Notes under the pieces: generated by a model
What the model saw: the letters and a program-made list of their open reading frames with translations, nothing else
What the model was told of the DNA's origin: nothing
Database searches by the model: none
NCBI GenBank assembly: GCA_043801445.1
Contig: JAZDMB010000031.1
Coordinates: 18,267 to 82,266 of the forward strand
Direction: 5' to 3'
Source: JAZDFP01 sp043801445
Lineage (GTDB): Bacteria; Planctomycetota; MHYJ01; JACQXL01
Length of the DNA stretch: 64,000 nucleotides
In this document: positions 7,739 through 17,288 of the stretch, one piece after another
Layout of the letters: the number at the start of each line of letters is the position of its first letter
Numbering within the stretch: the stretch's first letter is position 1
Translations under genes and position numbers: made by a program

Positions 7739-8200
7739 TTATGCTTTTTGAATTGTTTTAACAATGATGCGAGAGCCTTCGATTTTCGCTACCTTAACCG
7801 GAGTGTCTTTGTCTATCATTTCGCCTTCGGTAACCACATCAAATCTTTTGCCGTCAATCACAACCGTTCCGGATGGCCTGAGATTAGTAAAGGCAACGCC
7901 TTCTTTGTCAATCAGAAAAGCAAGCCCTGATTTTTCAGAATGGAATCCGTCTTCAATATGCAGACTCTTTTTCAGGGTGAGTTGCTTAAGCCCGAAATAA
8001 AACATTAAAGGTATGGCTATTACGGCTATAATAATCTGTCCGATTCCTAAAAGAGTACTCTGCTGGAATCCATAATAGATGCTGCTAATCAGTCCCAATC
8101 CGCCGATAACTGCCAATACTCCGCCGCTGGGCACAAAGACTTCCAGGAATAATATTACGAATGCGACAAGATATACTAAAATAATTAATTCAATGCTCAT
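7739..8200 (-). CDS. NfeD-like membrane protein, short form
   Basis: 153 residues: two or three membrane helices (3-70) with a GGVLAVIGGLGLISS motif, then an OB-fold domain (about 85-150) beginning GLAFLIDKEGVAFTNLRPSGTVVIDGKRFDVV. This is the short NfeD form lacking the protease domain, thought to organise membrane microdomains with stomatin/flotillin proteins. The longer NfeD gene (10630) lies upstream on the same strand with the peptidase gene between them. No stomatin gene is next to it here. Confidence 0.85.
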   Translation of the reverse strand: MSIELIILVYLVAFVILFLEVFVPSGGVLAVIGGLGLISSIYYGFQQSTLLGIGQIIIAVIAIPLMFYFGLKQLTLKKSLHIEDGFHSEKSGLAFLIDKEGVAFTNLRPSGTVVIDGKRFDVVTEGEMIDKDTPVKVAKIEGSRIIVKTIQKA

Positions 8201-8367
8201 AATAAAAATTCGTAACCACAGATTACACAGATGGACACAGATTTTCGCAGATTAACACTAATAATTTTTATAAGGAGACCATGAGACCAAGATACTGAAT
8301 TCCTTATAATATTAATCTGCGTAGCCCACAGGGCTCTGCGTTTATCTGTGTTCTATTCTTACTAACG

Positions 8368-10575
8368 TTAACGTTTTAAGTCAACATTATTCATTAAAAA
8401 AGACCAGATATCCGATTGCTGTTGAATAGTTTCCGATAGAGTGGTTCCCCCGCCGTGTCCTGTTTTTTTACGGACTAATAATAATATTGGTTCACCTTGC
8501 GGATTTGTCGGATGCAGTCTTTCCTTGCTTCCCTGTGCCTTAGGCAGATCCGCCTCTGGCGTGACCTGCTGCATTTTCGCGGCCATCTTCCTGACATGAA
8601 AAGGATAACATCGCGAATCATTTTCACTTGCCACGAAAAGAACTGCCGGATATCGCGTTCCATCAATGACATTGTGGTATGGCGAGTATTTAACAAGGTA
8701 TTCAAATTGCTCGGGATTGTCGGCATTGCCATATTCCTCAGTCCAGATACTAGCATAACCGAATTTGTGATACCGGAGCATATCCAGGAGCGGATTACCG
8801 CAAAAAGCGGCTTTGAATAAATCCGGTCTCTGGACAACCACGGCGCCTATCAATAAACCGCCATTGCTTTCTCCTCCAATCACAATTTTCCGCGGATTGG
8901 TATATTTATTCTCAATCAACCATTCGGCGGCGGCGATAAAATCATCAAAGACATTCTGTTTCTTCTCAAGCATACCGGCTTTATGCCACTCTTCTCCATA
9001 TTCACCGCCACCGCGTAAATTAGGAATTGCAATCATTCCGCCTGCCTCAAGCCATACGGTGTATACTGTCGAGAATACCGGTCCCATCGGAATATTAAAT
9101 CCGCCGTAGCCATATAAATATACGGCGTTATTCCCGCTTTTTTCAATATCCTTGCGATGGACCAGAAACATGGAAACATCAGTGGAATCTTTTGATTTAT
9201 ACCACACCTGTTCGGTAACATAATTAGAAACGTCAACATCAACCGGGGGACGATGATATAATTTCAGTTCATTTTTGGCGAAATCATATTTGAAAATAGT
9301 ATTCGGGTAGGTATAAGAAGCAAAGGAAACCCAGACGTCATTCTGAGCCCAATATCCCCAAATGCTCACAGTCCCGATTGTGGGCAGGGTAAGGTCCCGT
9401 ATATATTTGCCGTCAAGGGTATATATTTTAATTATTGTGGCAGCATTATGGGAATATACCGCATAAAGATGCCCGGCAACGGCATTTACCACTAAAAGGT
9501 TATCATCCGTTTGCGGAATCAATTCTTTCCAGTTTTCCTTATCGGATGCAGTCTTCTTATTGCTACCCTGTGCCATAGGCAGATCCGCCTCTGGCGGATT
9601 AAGATTATTTATATCTGCCACATAAACTTTTCCTTTCGGCGCATCGGAATTGGTCCAGATGATAAGTTTATCTTCGATTATCTTGATGATACTGTATTTC
9701 GCATCAAATCCGGTTGCGATGGGTATCATAGGCCCATCATCGTTGAGTTTTTTAAGATATACTTCATTCTGATTGAAGATAGTCCGATAAAATACGACAT
9801 ATTTCCCGTCCTCGCTGCTAAGCGCAAGATGAAAATATTCTTTAACCTTGTCGTGCCAGAATACCTTTTTGTCTTCTGATGAAGGTGCGCCTAATTTATG
9901 CAAATAGACCGCCCCCCAGTATGTTTCGGTCTTCGGATATGCCGTATAATAAAAGCCGGAATTATCCGGTAACCAAGCAACGCTCCCCTGCTGCCAGCCG
10001 AAGAGCGAATCGGATAATATTTTCCTCGATGATACTTCCATTATTTTGACGGTTGATACCTCATCGCCTGCCGATTCGGTTCCGTAGGCGATATAAGAAC
10101 CATCGCGTGAAGGCGTAACGGAATGTATGTTTTCTAATTTCCATTCATTCGGATTGAGTACGAGTTCTGCGGTAGCAGTTTCATCGACTTTGGTATAATA
10201 TGCCCAACGTTCCCAGTCTTTCTTTTTTGCCCAGAAGAATATCCGATTCCCTGCCATCACTTTTTGAGGTATTCCCTCATCGTCATATTTCAGCAGTTTA
10301 TCAAGTCTTTGAGCAATCCCCTGGCGTTGCGGTAATTTATCAAGGTATGCCCTGGTAATCTTTTCCTGAAGCGATACCCATTCGCGCACTTCCGGAGCTT
10401 TATCGTCTTCCAGCCAGCGGTAGTTGTCAACGATTTTTGTGCCGTGCAGTTCATCGACTACTTCGGTTTTGATTGTCTTCGGATAATTTATCTTTAACTG
10501 TTTATCTTTTGTGTTACAAGTGACACTGATAATCAGGATGCCGATTATTATGAATAGACTAAATATTCTCTTCAT
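8368..10575 (-). CDS. Prolyl oligopeptidase family lipoprotein (S9A)
   Basis: 735 residues. A lipoprotein signal (IISVTC, Cys20) is followed by an N-terminal beta-propeller region and a C-terminal alpha/beta-hydrolase domain. The nucleophile Ser lies in IGGESNGGLL (about residue 569), Asp in ASENDSRC (about 651) and His in KTGHGGG (about 707). It should cleave short proline-containing peptides at the cell envelope. Two family B elements are translated in frame: PPEADLPMAQGSNKKTASD (about 326-345, propeller) and PEADLPKAQGSKERLHPT (about 671-690, between the Asp and His segments). Both look like added loops. The catalytic motifs are intact, so activity is likely kept. Confidence 0.93.
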   Translation of the reverse strand: MKRIFSLFIIIGILIISVTCNTKDKQLKINYPKTIKTEVVDELHGTKIVDNYRWLEDDKAPEVREWVSLQEKITRAYLDKLPQRQGIAQRLDKLLKYDDEGIPQKVMAGNRIFFWAKKKDWERWAYYTKVDETATAELVLNPNEWKLENIHSVTPSRDGSYIAYGTESAGDEVSTVKIMEVSSRKILSDSLFGWQQGSVAWLPDNSGFYYTAYPKTETYWGAVYLHKLGAPSSEDKKVFWHDKVKEYFHLALSSEDGKYVVFYRTIFNQNEVYLKKLNDDGPMIPIATGFDAKYSIIKIIEDKLIIWTNSDAPKGKVYVADINNLNPPEADLPMAQGSNKKTASDKENWKELIPQTDDNLLVVNAVAGHLYAVYSHNAATIIKIYTLDGKYIRDLTLPTIGTVSIWGYWAQNDVWVSFASYTYPNTIFKYDFAKNELKLYHRPPVDVDVSNYVTEQVWYKSKDSTDVSMFLVHRKDIEKSGNNAVYLYGYGGFNIPMGPVFSTVYTVWLEAGGMIAIPNLRGGGEYGEEWHKAGMLEKKQNVFDDFIAAAEWLIENKYTNPRKIVIGGESNGGLLIGAVVVQRPDLFKAAFCGNPLLDMLRYHKFGYASIWTEEYGNADNPEQFEYLVKYSPYHNVIDGTRYPAVLFVASENDSRCYPFHVRKMAAKMQQVTPEADLPKAQGSKERLHPTNPQGEPILLLVRKKTGHGGGTTLSETIQQQSDIWSFLMNNVDLKR
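8507..8561. repeat. Family B element in the oligopeptidase gene (second copy)
   Basis: GTCGGATGCAGTCTTTCC, then CCCTGTGCCTTAGGCAG and ATCCGCCTCTGGCG, i.e. the reverse complement of the copy at 36085. It is read in frame by the minus-strand gene. Confidence 0.85.
9541..9598. repeat. Family B element in the oligopeptidase gene (first copy)
   Basis: ATCGGATGCAGTCTTC, then CCCTGTGCCATAGGCAG and ATCCGCCTCTGGCGG, in the same orientation and the same reading frame as the copy at 8507. Confidence 0.85.
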
Positions 10576-10629
10576 CTTTTTTATAGTATAAGAAATTGTA
10601 TGACCACGGATTATCTGTGTTAATCTGTG

Positions 10630-12207
10630 TTAATCTGTGGTTACGGGTCTGGAGGTTCGTTCTACTACAATCCGGCTGCCGTCTATATCTATAACCACGA
10701 CGATTTCGCCCTTGTTAATAAAATCACCTTCGGTAACCGCATCGATGGTCTCATTAGTCTCTTTGCCTGCCGAATCAAGAATGGTTATTTTACCGACCGG
10801 TCTTAACGCCGTAAAAACAATGCCTTTTTTACCGAGGAAAGACGCCCCGATGGACATCGGGGTGCTGACAAATCCGGCATCGGTATTCTCGTCAGCCGAA
10901 AGAACCAGGTGATTAAAGAATGGCACTGATGAAAGATAACGAACGAATAGCATAAAAGTAATTACGGCCAGACTAAAAGAAAGGCCGACCACGATAAAAT
11001 TCCTCTGCAAGGTTTCCAATTGCCACGGCGCGCCTTTGACATCCGGTATGGTGAATCCCTGCATTGACAGAATCAGGCTGATGAAAATCAAAACAATACC
11101 GCTGATGCCGAATACTCCAAAACCAGGCAATAAGAAAATTTCCACGGATAATAAACCGATGCCCAGCATAAATATCAATATCTCGGTAAACTCAGCCATG
11201 CCGACTAAATAGTGACCGAAGAAAACGAGGCCGAAACAAATAATAGCAATAGCTTCCGGTATACCCATTCCGGGCATTTTTAGAGACATTCCGGCGGCAA
11301 TCAAACCTGCTAATATTAAAATCCCGGCTACTACCGGCGAAGTTAAATACATTACCAGATATTCAGACCAGGTCGGCGTAATCTCCTTGAACCTAAAATT
11401 ATTGACGCCTAAAACCGGCGGGATTTCAGAACGGTCCTCTTTTATGGCTGAGGCTAAACCGTATTTCAAGGCATCCTTTGCCGTGAGATTCAATAGTTTG
11501 CCTTTGGCAATGACCAATCCAATATCTTCAACCGACTTGTTTTTCGCATACGCCTCCTTTATTTCTTCGGGAGTAAGAAACTGGCGCACGCCGTCGACCA
11601 ATACTTCCCTAACTTCCATTTCCTTATCAACCATTGCCATGGCAAGATTAGTCGAATAGCCTTTTTTCTCGGCGCGGGCTTTGAATTCAGCCCTTAAAGC
11701 CGAGGTGTATTTTTCCTGATGGATTGACTCGTTGCCACTGCCGGCAATCACCTCAGCCGAACCGATACTCGAAGTCTGTTTCATTATGATTTTATCAGCC
11801 GAGATGGATATCAGCGAACCGGCTGACCATGCCCAATGCGTGATATAAGCCACAGTGGATATCGGGGACGCGCGGTCTATGGAATTACAGATGCCGATGG
11901 TATATTCTTCGCCTTCGCCAACCGCACCGCCGGGCGTATCTATTTCAAAAATGATTAGAGCTGCATTTTCTTCTTTTGCCTGCTCCACGGAATGGCGGAT
12001 AAAATAAGCCAGCCCGCGGTCCATAATAGCGCCTTTTATGGGGACTACATAGACCAGAGATGTCGGACCGGGCGTAATATTTGCGTTTTCAGTGCGGCTG
12101 ACAGCGGTTGTCTGGGCATTTATCCCACACACCAATGCATTGGTGTGGGGATTTATTATTAATATGCCGCCGATTAAAATAACGAGCATTAAAAAATATT
12201 TCATCAT
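10630..12207 (-). CDS. NfeD1-type protein with ClpP-like serine protease domain
   Basis: 525 residues. After a signal segment comes a SppA/ClpP-fold protease domain (about 50-260) with IFEIDTPGGAVGEG, the candidate nucleophile Ser in HWAWSAGSLIS, and SIGSAE. Four to five membrane helices follow (about 285-440), then an OB-fold NfeD domain ending near 515. These membrane proteases cleave stomatin-like partners. The signal region contains a translated palindrome, ACACCAATGCATTGGTGT (about 12127-12144). The last residues (PVTTD) and stop come from the CCACAGATTAACACAG repeat at 10604-10640, so the C-terminus has been altered by repeat insertion. Confidence 0.88.
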   Translation of the reverse strand: MMKYFLMLVILIGGILIINPHTNALVCGINAQTTAVSRTENANITPGPTSLVYVVPIKGAIMDRGLAYFIRHSVEQAKEENAALIIFEIDTPGGAVGEGEEYTIGICNSIDRASPISTVAYITHWAWSAGSLISISADKIIMKQTSSIGSAEVIAGSGNESIHQEKYTSALRAEFKARAEKKGYSTNLAMAMVDKEMEVREVLVDGVRQFLTPEEIKEAYAKNKSVEDIGLVIAKGKLLNLTAKDALKYGLASAIKEDRSEIPPVLGVNNFRFKEITPTWSEYLVMYLTSPVVAGILILAGLIAAGMSLKMPGMGIPEAIAIICFGLVFFGHYLVGMAEFTEILIFMLGIGLLSVEIFLLPGFGVFGISGIVLIFISLILSMQGFTIPDVKGAPWQLETLQRNFIVVGLSFSLAVITFMLFVRYLSSVPFFNHLVLSADENTDAGFVSTPMSIGASFLGKKGIVFTALRPVGKITILDSAGKETNETIDAVTEGDFINKGEIVVVIDIDGSRIVVERTSRPVTTD

Positions 12208-12565
12208 ATAGAATTTGTTATTATGGATTAAAATATTGATTCGTCAACCCCGTTAGAAATAGGTCGCCCTTAGGCGACCGTAACGCTATATAAAATTCGT
12301 CTGGCTTAGTAGATAACATCTATAAATTCTTATTTGTCTTAATACATTTCTATCAAACATTTCTAACGGGGTCAAGATAATTGATTCGCTTATTTCAGTT
12401 TTCCTTATGATTGACCCCGTTAGAAATATTTGATATGATTATATAATAATATAAAAGGAGTGAAATATATCGTTGATAAAAGGTAAAAAGTTACGGTTAA
12501 TACAGTCGCCTTTAGTCTACGCCGTTAAAACTCTATGATAATATCAATAACAATAAAAGAATAAA
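12208..12565. other. Intergenic: family A copies A4 and half copy A5
   Basis: A4 (12246-12375) has CCCCGTTAGAAAT and ATTTCTAACGGGG arms and carries an inner hairpin GGTCGCC-CTTA-GGCGACC near its left arm. A5 (12411-12440) is a single arm, TTGACCCCGTTAGAAATATT, resembling the right arm of A4 in inverted orientation. Nothing else is recognised. Confidence 0.8.
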
Positions 12566-12835
12566 ATGACAAATGAAACGATTATTTTGGGAAAGGAATA
12601 CGACGACAAGTTACGTGACGCCGTGCGGGCCACGATGCGCGAATTTGGAGGTAAGATTATTGATAAGACATGGGGTGTTGGGGGTTCCCAAGAAGTAGAG
12701 CGGGTTAAATCTATCGTTGAAGGGAAAACAGTTGTTATTGAGGCAGAAACTTATATTGGATTGTCGATTAACGGTGATTCTATTCTCGTTCAGCGTATCG
12801 CTGCACGTGTGAGGGAACGAATGGCGGTTGGTTAA
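12566..12835 (+). CDS. Small unknown protein
   Basis: 89 residues, soluble, mixed alpha/beta pattern, beginning MTNETIILGKEYDDKLRD and with a Gly-rich turn (TWGVGGSQEVE, about 35-45). No known motif. The ribosome binding site is weak (AAAAGA 6 bases upstream). The amino-acid composition is protein-like and the frame does not consist of repeats, which favours a real gene. It stands alone between a repeat block and the DUF362 operon. Confidence 0.45.
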   Translation: MTNETIILGKEYDDKLRDAVRATMREFGGKIIDKTWGVGGSQEVERVKSIVEGKTVVIEAETYIGLSINGDSILVQRIAARVRERMAVG

Positions 12836-12912
12836 TTATTACTACAGCGCCAGCCGGATAATTGAGGAATATGACGGTAATATGATTAAATATAATGGGA
12901 GGGTAAATATTT

Positions 12913-13854
12913 ATGAAAAACTTAGACCGACGTCAGTTTTTAAGAACTATTTCTGCTATTGGAATAGGAGCTATTACTACAAATTACCTTAAAACATACG
13001 CTGAAGACAAGACTAATAAAGACGATAAGCCATTGCCTAAAACAATATTAGCGGTTGTTGAAGGAGAAAAACCTGCTGAAGCGACATTAGCCGCCATAAA
13101 TATTTTAGGCGGAATCAGCCAATTCGTTAAAAAGGGTTCTGTAGTTGTCATTAAACCTAATTTTTCATGGGAAAGGCAACCTGAATCAGCCGCAACCACC
13201 AATCCCGACGTGCTTTCAGCTGTTATTAAAGAATGTTTTAAGGCGGGCGCTAAAAAAGTAAAAGTAATAGAACGAACCTGTAATGACGCCAGAAAATGTT
13301 ATCAGGTTTGCGGTATTGAAAAAGTTGTCAAGGAAACAGGCGCTGAAATTATTTTATTATCGGGCAACATCAAAGAATACAAGGAAATTAAAATTCCCGA
13401 TGCCAAGGAATTAATATCCTGTCTTATCGCCAAGGATGTGTTAGAATGTAATGCCTTTATCAATATACCGATTGCCAAGCACCATGGTCTGACCAAACTG
13501 ACGCTGGGAATCAAAAATCTGATGGGTATCATCGGAGTTAATCGCTCAGGAATACACAATAATATCGGGCAGAAATTAGCTGAGATTCTGGCGGTTGCCC
13601 GCCCGCACCTGACTATTATTGATGCTTACAGAGTCCTGGTCAAAAACGGCCCGACCGGCGGGAATCCTAAAGACACAATTCTATTGAAGAAAATTATTGC
13701 CTGCGCTGATCCGGTTGCCGCGGATAGTTATGCCGCTACTCTTGCACCTTTCGGGCTGCAAGGTAAAGATATTAATTATATCAAGGCTTCTTTTAACATG
13801 GGATTGGGAGAAATGGATATTACCAAACTCAATATTGTAGAAAAGAAAATATGA
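12913..13854 (+). CDS. DUF362 protein with Tat signal
   Basis: 313 residues. The twin-arginine signal DRRQFLRTISAIGIGA directs folded export. The DUF362 domain is shown by SVVVIKPNFSW, ERTCNDARKCY, NIPIAKHHGLTKLTLGIKNLMG and the DPVAADSYAA end. The family is often found with 4Fe-4S proteins and its reaction is not firmly known. GGGAGGG lies 8 bases upstream. The stop overlaps the start of the polyferredoxin gene (ATGA), so the two are coupled and the Tat-exported protein is likely a partner of that redox protein. Confidence 0.9.
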   Translation: MKNLDRRQFLRTISAIGIGAITTNYLKTYAEDKTNKDDKPLPKTILAVVEGEKPAEATLAAINILGGISQFVKKGSVVVIKPNFSWERQPESAATTNPDVLSAVIKECFKAGAKKVKVIERTCNDARKCYQVCGIEKVVKETGAEIILLSGNIKEYKEIKIPDAKELISCLIAKDVLECNAFINIPIAKHHGLTKLTLGIKNLMGIIGVNRSGIHNNIGQKLAEILAVARPHLTIIDAYRVLVKNGPTGGNPKDTILLKKIIACADPVAADSYAATLAPFGLQGKDINYIKASFNMGLGEMDITKLNIVEKKI

Positions 13855-15287
13855 TTACCTTAAGACGTATCAGCCAGATATTTTTCCTGTTACTATTCAT
13901 CTTCCTTCTCATATATCCTTTATCTACTCATAATCTTTTCTTTATCTCAAATCCGCTTCTGGCATTAAGCACAATCGTAGCCAGTCGGAATTTTCACTCA
14001 GCATTCATAGCGGCACTGGCCGTAATTCTTATTACCGTATTTCTCGGCAGGGTATTCTGCGGGTGGATATGTCCATTAGGCAGCACAATGGATATATTTC
14101 TCAGACTCAAGAAAACCAAATCACACAATTCCGATTTCCAATATCTGCGACAATTAAAATATTTTATATTTCTATTAATCATTGTTGTAGCTATTTTTGG
14201 ACTTAATATTGCCGGTTGGTTTGACCCGATTACCGTTATTTTCAAATCCTATGCCTTGAGCATATATCCGGCTATGGATTATATGTTAAAAGGAATTATT
14301 AATGGCATCGGATTAGACTCCATTTCTAACCCCTTAAACGATGTCGGAATATTGGATAATAACAGCGTATTGTTTCATAATTCAATCATTTTCTTTCTGA
14401 TATTAGTCGGTATTCTTTTGATAACATTTTATCAATCACGGTTTTGGTGCCGTAATCTTTGCCCATTAGGCGCTTTATTGGCGATTCTTTCCAAATGGCG
14501 ATTTTTAAATCTTAATATTAATAAAAATCTATGCACAGAATGTAATCGCTGTGTTTCTGTTTGCAAAACAGGTGTGTTCAATAACGATTTGTCCTTGAAT
14601 GACGAAGAATGTATCCAGTGTTTTTCCTGTGTTAAGAAATGTCATAAAAAAGTGGTTTCTATCGGATTTTCAAAGGATACATCTCAAAGAATTTCCATAC
14701 TTCCGGCTCGGCGTAAATTACTTATTGCCTCTGCTTTTTCTGTATTATCTGTCCCGCTTTTACAGAGAAGTTTCCTGCTAAAAAAGGGGTTATATATTCC
14801 GCGCTTGCGTCCGCCCGGAGCAGCCCGTTCAGAAGAAGAGTTCCTGGCTAAATGTATCCGGTGCGGCCAATGTATGAAGGCATGCCCGACTAACGGATTA
14901 CAGCCGTTACTGGCAGAAAACGGGCTCTATGCAATGTTCTCACCGGTATTAGTTCCCCGTATCGGGAATTGCCGGTATAATTGTAATATCTGCGGACAGG
15001 TCTGTCCGAGCGGTGCGATTCCATCTATGACACTTGATGATAAACAAGAGTGGAAAATAGGAACGGCTTTCATAGATACAACCCGCTGTATCCCATATGC
15101 TGATAAAAAGGAATGCATCACTTGTGAAGAATTCTGCCCTGTTCCTGAAAAAGCAATACAACATTCCGAAAAAGACGGAATAAAATATCCCTATATCATC
15201 AAGGAACAATGTATTGGTTGCGGATTATGTGAAAAGGTTTGCCCTGTTTCCGGCACTGCGGCTATCCGCGTTTCACCTATTATGTAA
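13851..15287 (+). CDS. NapH/NapG-type fused membrane polyferredoxin
   Basis: 478 residues in two halves. The first is NapH-like: about four membrane helices with the cytoplasmic motifs CGWICPLGS and FWCRNLCPLGALL, then two 4Fe-4S clusters (CTECNRCVSVC, CIQCFSCVKKC). The second starts with a Tat-like stretch (PARRKLLIASAFSVL) and is NapG/MauM-like, with further cysteine motifs (CIRCGQCMKAC, CNICGQVC, CITCEEFC, CIGCGLCEKVC). It probably passes electrons from quinol to an exported acceptor, plausibly the DUF362 protein encoded just upstream. In typical nap operons these halves are separate genes. Confidence 0.88.
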   Translation: MITLRRISQIFFLLLFIFLLIYPLSTHNLFFISNPLLALSTIVASRNFHSAFIAALAVILITVFLGRVFCGWICPLGSTMDIFLRLKKTKSHNSDFQYLRQLKYFIFLLIIVVAIFGLNIAGWFDPITVIFKSYALSIYPAMDYMLKGIINGIGLDSISNPLNDVGILDNNSVLFHNSIIFFLILVGILLITFYQSRFWCRNLCPLGALLAILSKWRFLNLNINKNLCTECNRCVSVCKTGVFNNDLSLNDEECIQCFSCVKKCHKKVVSIGFSKDTSQRISILPARRKLLIASAFSVLSVPLLQRSFLLKKGLYIPRLRPPGAARSEEEFLAKCIRCGQCMKACPTNGLQPLLAENGLYAMFSPVLVPRIGNCRYNCNICGQVCPSGAIPSMTLDDKQEWKIGTAFIDTTRCIPYADKKECITCEEFCPVPEKAIQHSEKDGIKYPYIIKEQCIGCGLCEKVCPVSGTAAIRVSPIM

Positions 15288-15342
15288 TGAACAATTTACA
15301 CTGAGCTAATACTCATTGCTCACTGATTATTGTGTTTATACT

Positions 15343-15993
15343 ATGGAACTAAAACGATTTGTTTTCGGCATTCTATTGTATTGCTGGTTGACTGTTATTT
15401 TGTTGGTGTTATTTATTAATGAGATACCGCCTTTCTCTTTCCTTGGCGTAAATAGCCTGACTGCGCTTATAGAAGAATCGAAACTATTTTTCATCGCTAT
15501 CATCTTTCCTTTGATTGCCAGCAGGATAATACAGGAAAAATCATTGTTGACCGACAGCAAAAAGTCAATAGTATATTTATTAATTTTTATCCTGCTGTCA
15601 TTACCGCTGACTCTTTTGACATCGTATTTCAGCCCAACAGCGCCCGGCGCATTATTACTGGCCGATTTACTGCTGGTGTTCATAGTGTTATGCCAGGTTT
15701 CTTTATCTTTAAAATCATCCGATTCTAATATCTCAGTTTATTACTCTGTCTTTTTCTTATTTTGCGGAATAGGACCTGTCCTGTACTATCTGATTTTGGA
15801 ATTCACCAAACAATCCTGGTGGTTTCTGATTGCTATCAATCCATTCTGGTTATTCTGGCAAATAAAACAGACGAATATATTTTATTCTGCATGGCTATTA
15901 CAGAGTCTTATATGGATTGGAATAGTTATTCTGATTGTTTTTATCAAAGCAATTGTTTTAAGGTTAAACAAACCCCGATGCGAATCGGGATAA
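15343..15993 (+). CDS. Integral membrane protein of unknown function
   Basis: 216 residues with six predicted membrane helices and short loops. The start is set at the ATG at 15343 (MELKRFVFGILL), since the frame upstream is made of repeat-like sequence and has no ribosome binding site. The layout resembles an ABC-2-type or CcmB-like permease subunit, but no diagnostic motif is seen. The final residues (NKPRCESG) are translated from the CCCCGATGCGAATCGGG hairpin of the leader element before the next gene. It may work with the exported protein that follows. Confidence 0.65.
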   Translation: MELKRFVFGILLYCWLTVILLVLFINEIPPFSFLGVNSLTALIEESKLFFIAIIFPLIASRIIQEKSLLTDSKKSIVYLLIFILLSLPLTLLTSYFSPTAPGALLLADLLLVFIVLCQVSLSLKSSDSNISVYYSVFFLFCGIGPVLYYLILEFTKQSWWFLIAINPFWLFWQIKQTNIFYSAWLLQSLIWIGIVILIVFIKAIVLRLNKPRCESG

Positions 15994-16042
15994 GACCCGG
16001 TAAAGTCCCTGACGGAACTAACTGGCTCTAAAAGAAATTACC
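15972..16042 (+). promoter_or_regulatory. Hairpin leader element, second copy
   Basis: CCCCGATGCGAATCGGGATAAGA, spaced sequence, then AACTGGCTCTAAAAGAAA directly before the start at 16043. It matches the leader at 2008-2080 over most of its length, including the bases next to the start codon. Confidence 0.55.
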
Positions 16043-17239
16043 ATGAAGATATTTTCCCTGTCGTTCCTTCTGTTATTCTTGTTTTTCACTGCTCAAATAT
16101 ATGCAACGCCAGAGATGGATTCGGTAAAAATCGGCTGGGGTGAAGAAGGTTATTATCGTCTTGGCTATTTTACACCTGCTCAAATTAGACTGAAAAGTGA
16201 TACCGATTTTGAAGGTTTAATTACCATAACAATAGACAATCTATCGTACTCTAAAGATTTCCAATTATCCAAAAACGATACTGCGAATATAGAATTTAAT
16301 GTTTTAATTCTCTCAGACCAACCAAGCATAGAAATAACAATCAGGGAAAACAATAAAACTCCCGTTAATAAATATTATTTTTCAAGGCAACTGCAAAATG
16401 TTCATAAAGACGAGTTTCTTATTGCCGTAGAAAAATCATGCCTTGATATATTTCAAAGTAATTTCACTGGGAAATATCCGGACGCTGCCAGGAAAAGCAA
16501 ATTCGTGTCCTTTCAAAAAGAAGAATTACCCAATGAATCTATATCTTATGAGTCTTTAGACCTAATAGCTTTGCCTGATGCTAATCTGCCGCCATCCATT
16601 CAAAATGCTTTATACAGCTGGGCTACTGATATGAATGGTATTGTTCTATATAAATTAGGTGATGCAGAAAATATCCCGCAACTATTTAAGACCAAGAAAA
16701 ATCCTTACTCGGAAAATCCCTGTATCAATTCTGGCATTTATAGAAAAGTTACTTACCAACTCATTCCGCCATCAGAAAGAAAAACACTTTCGGACTATAT
16801 TTTAATCTATAGTATCATTACGGTAATCATATTTTTTTTACTTTTGCCGCTCAAGAACACAAAGAAAATGGTAGCCACAATTTTTTCCGTGATTTCCATA
16901 GCAATATTTCTTTTTTATGCTTTTTATCTTCCGCGCAATCCTATTGTTGAAATGAATGATTTCGGTCAAACCAATGGGTTATTTATGCGAATCTTGGATT
17001 ACTCCGCGAAAAATGATATTGTTCTTGAAAGAAAGAAAGAAGATGCATTCATAATAAAACCGATATACAGGGACACGAAATCTATGACGCATACTAAAAT
17101 TCATTACCATTCAGGCTATGCTCTGCAAAGCGCTACGCATAACACGAATGAGGAGTTAAAGGATACGATAAGAATAGAATTCCCTAATAACTCGCAAGAT
17201 AAAACTTTTATTTTTCAGGTTTACACTGTTAGAAAATAA
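16043..17239 (+). CDS. Exported protein with two membrane helices, unknown
   Basis: 398 residues. A signal peptide (1-21, FFTAQIYA) is followed by a beta-rich extracytoplasmic domain (25-250) and two close membrane helices (about 257-300), then a further soluble domain ending in beta strands. The layout recalls the accessory proteins encoded with ABC-2-type permeases in uncultured bacteria, but I do not recognise a family. It lies between two membrane-permease-like genes (15343, 17759) and near OsmC, and may form an export or gliding-type complex with them; that is inference from position only. Confidence 0.65.
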   Translation: MKIFSLSFLLLFLFFTAQIYATPEMDSVKIGWGEEGYYRLGYFTPAQIRLKSDTDFEGLITITIDNLSYSKDFQLSKNDTANIEFNVLILSDQPSIEITIRENNKTPVNKYYFSRQLQNVHKDEFLIAVEKSCLDIFQSNFTGKYPDAARKSKFVSFQKEELPNESISYESLDLIALPDANLPPSIQNALYSWATDMNGIVLYKLGDAENIPQLFKTKKNPYSENPCINSGIYRKVTYQLIPPSERKTLSDYILIYSIITVIIFFLLLPLKNTKKMVATIFSVISIAIFLFYAFYLPRNPIVEMNDFGQTNGLFMRILDYSAKNDIVLERKKEDAFIIKPIYRDTKSMTHTKIHYHSGYALQSATHNTNEELKDTIRIEFPNNSQDKTFIFQVYTVRK

Positions 17240-17288
17240 AGACTTAACTGTCTATTCCCGGTCTTACTATTATAAAAGGAGAAAAAAT

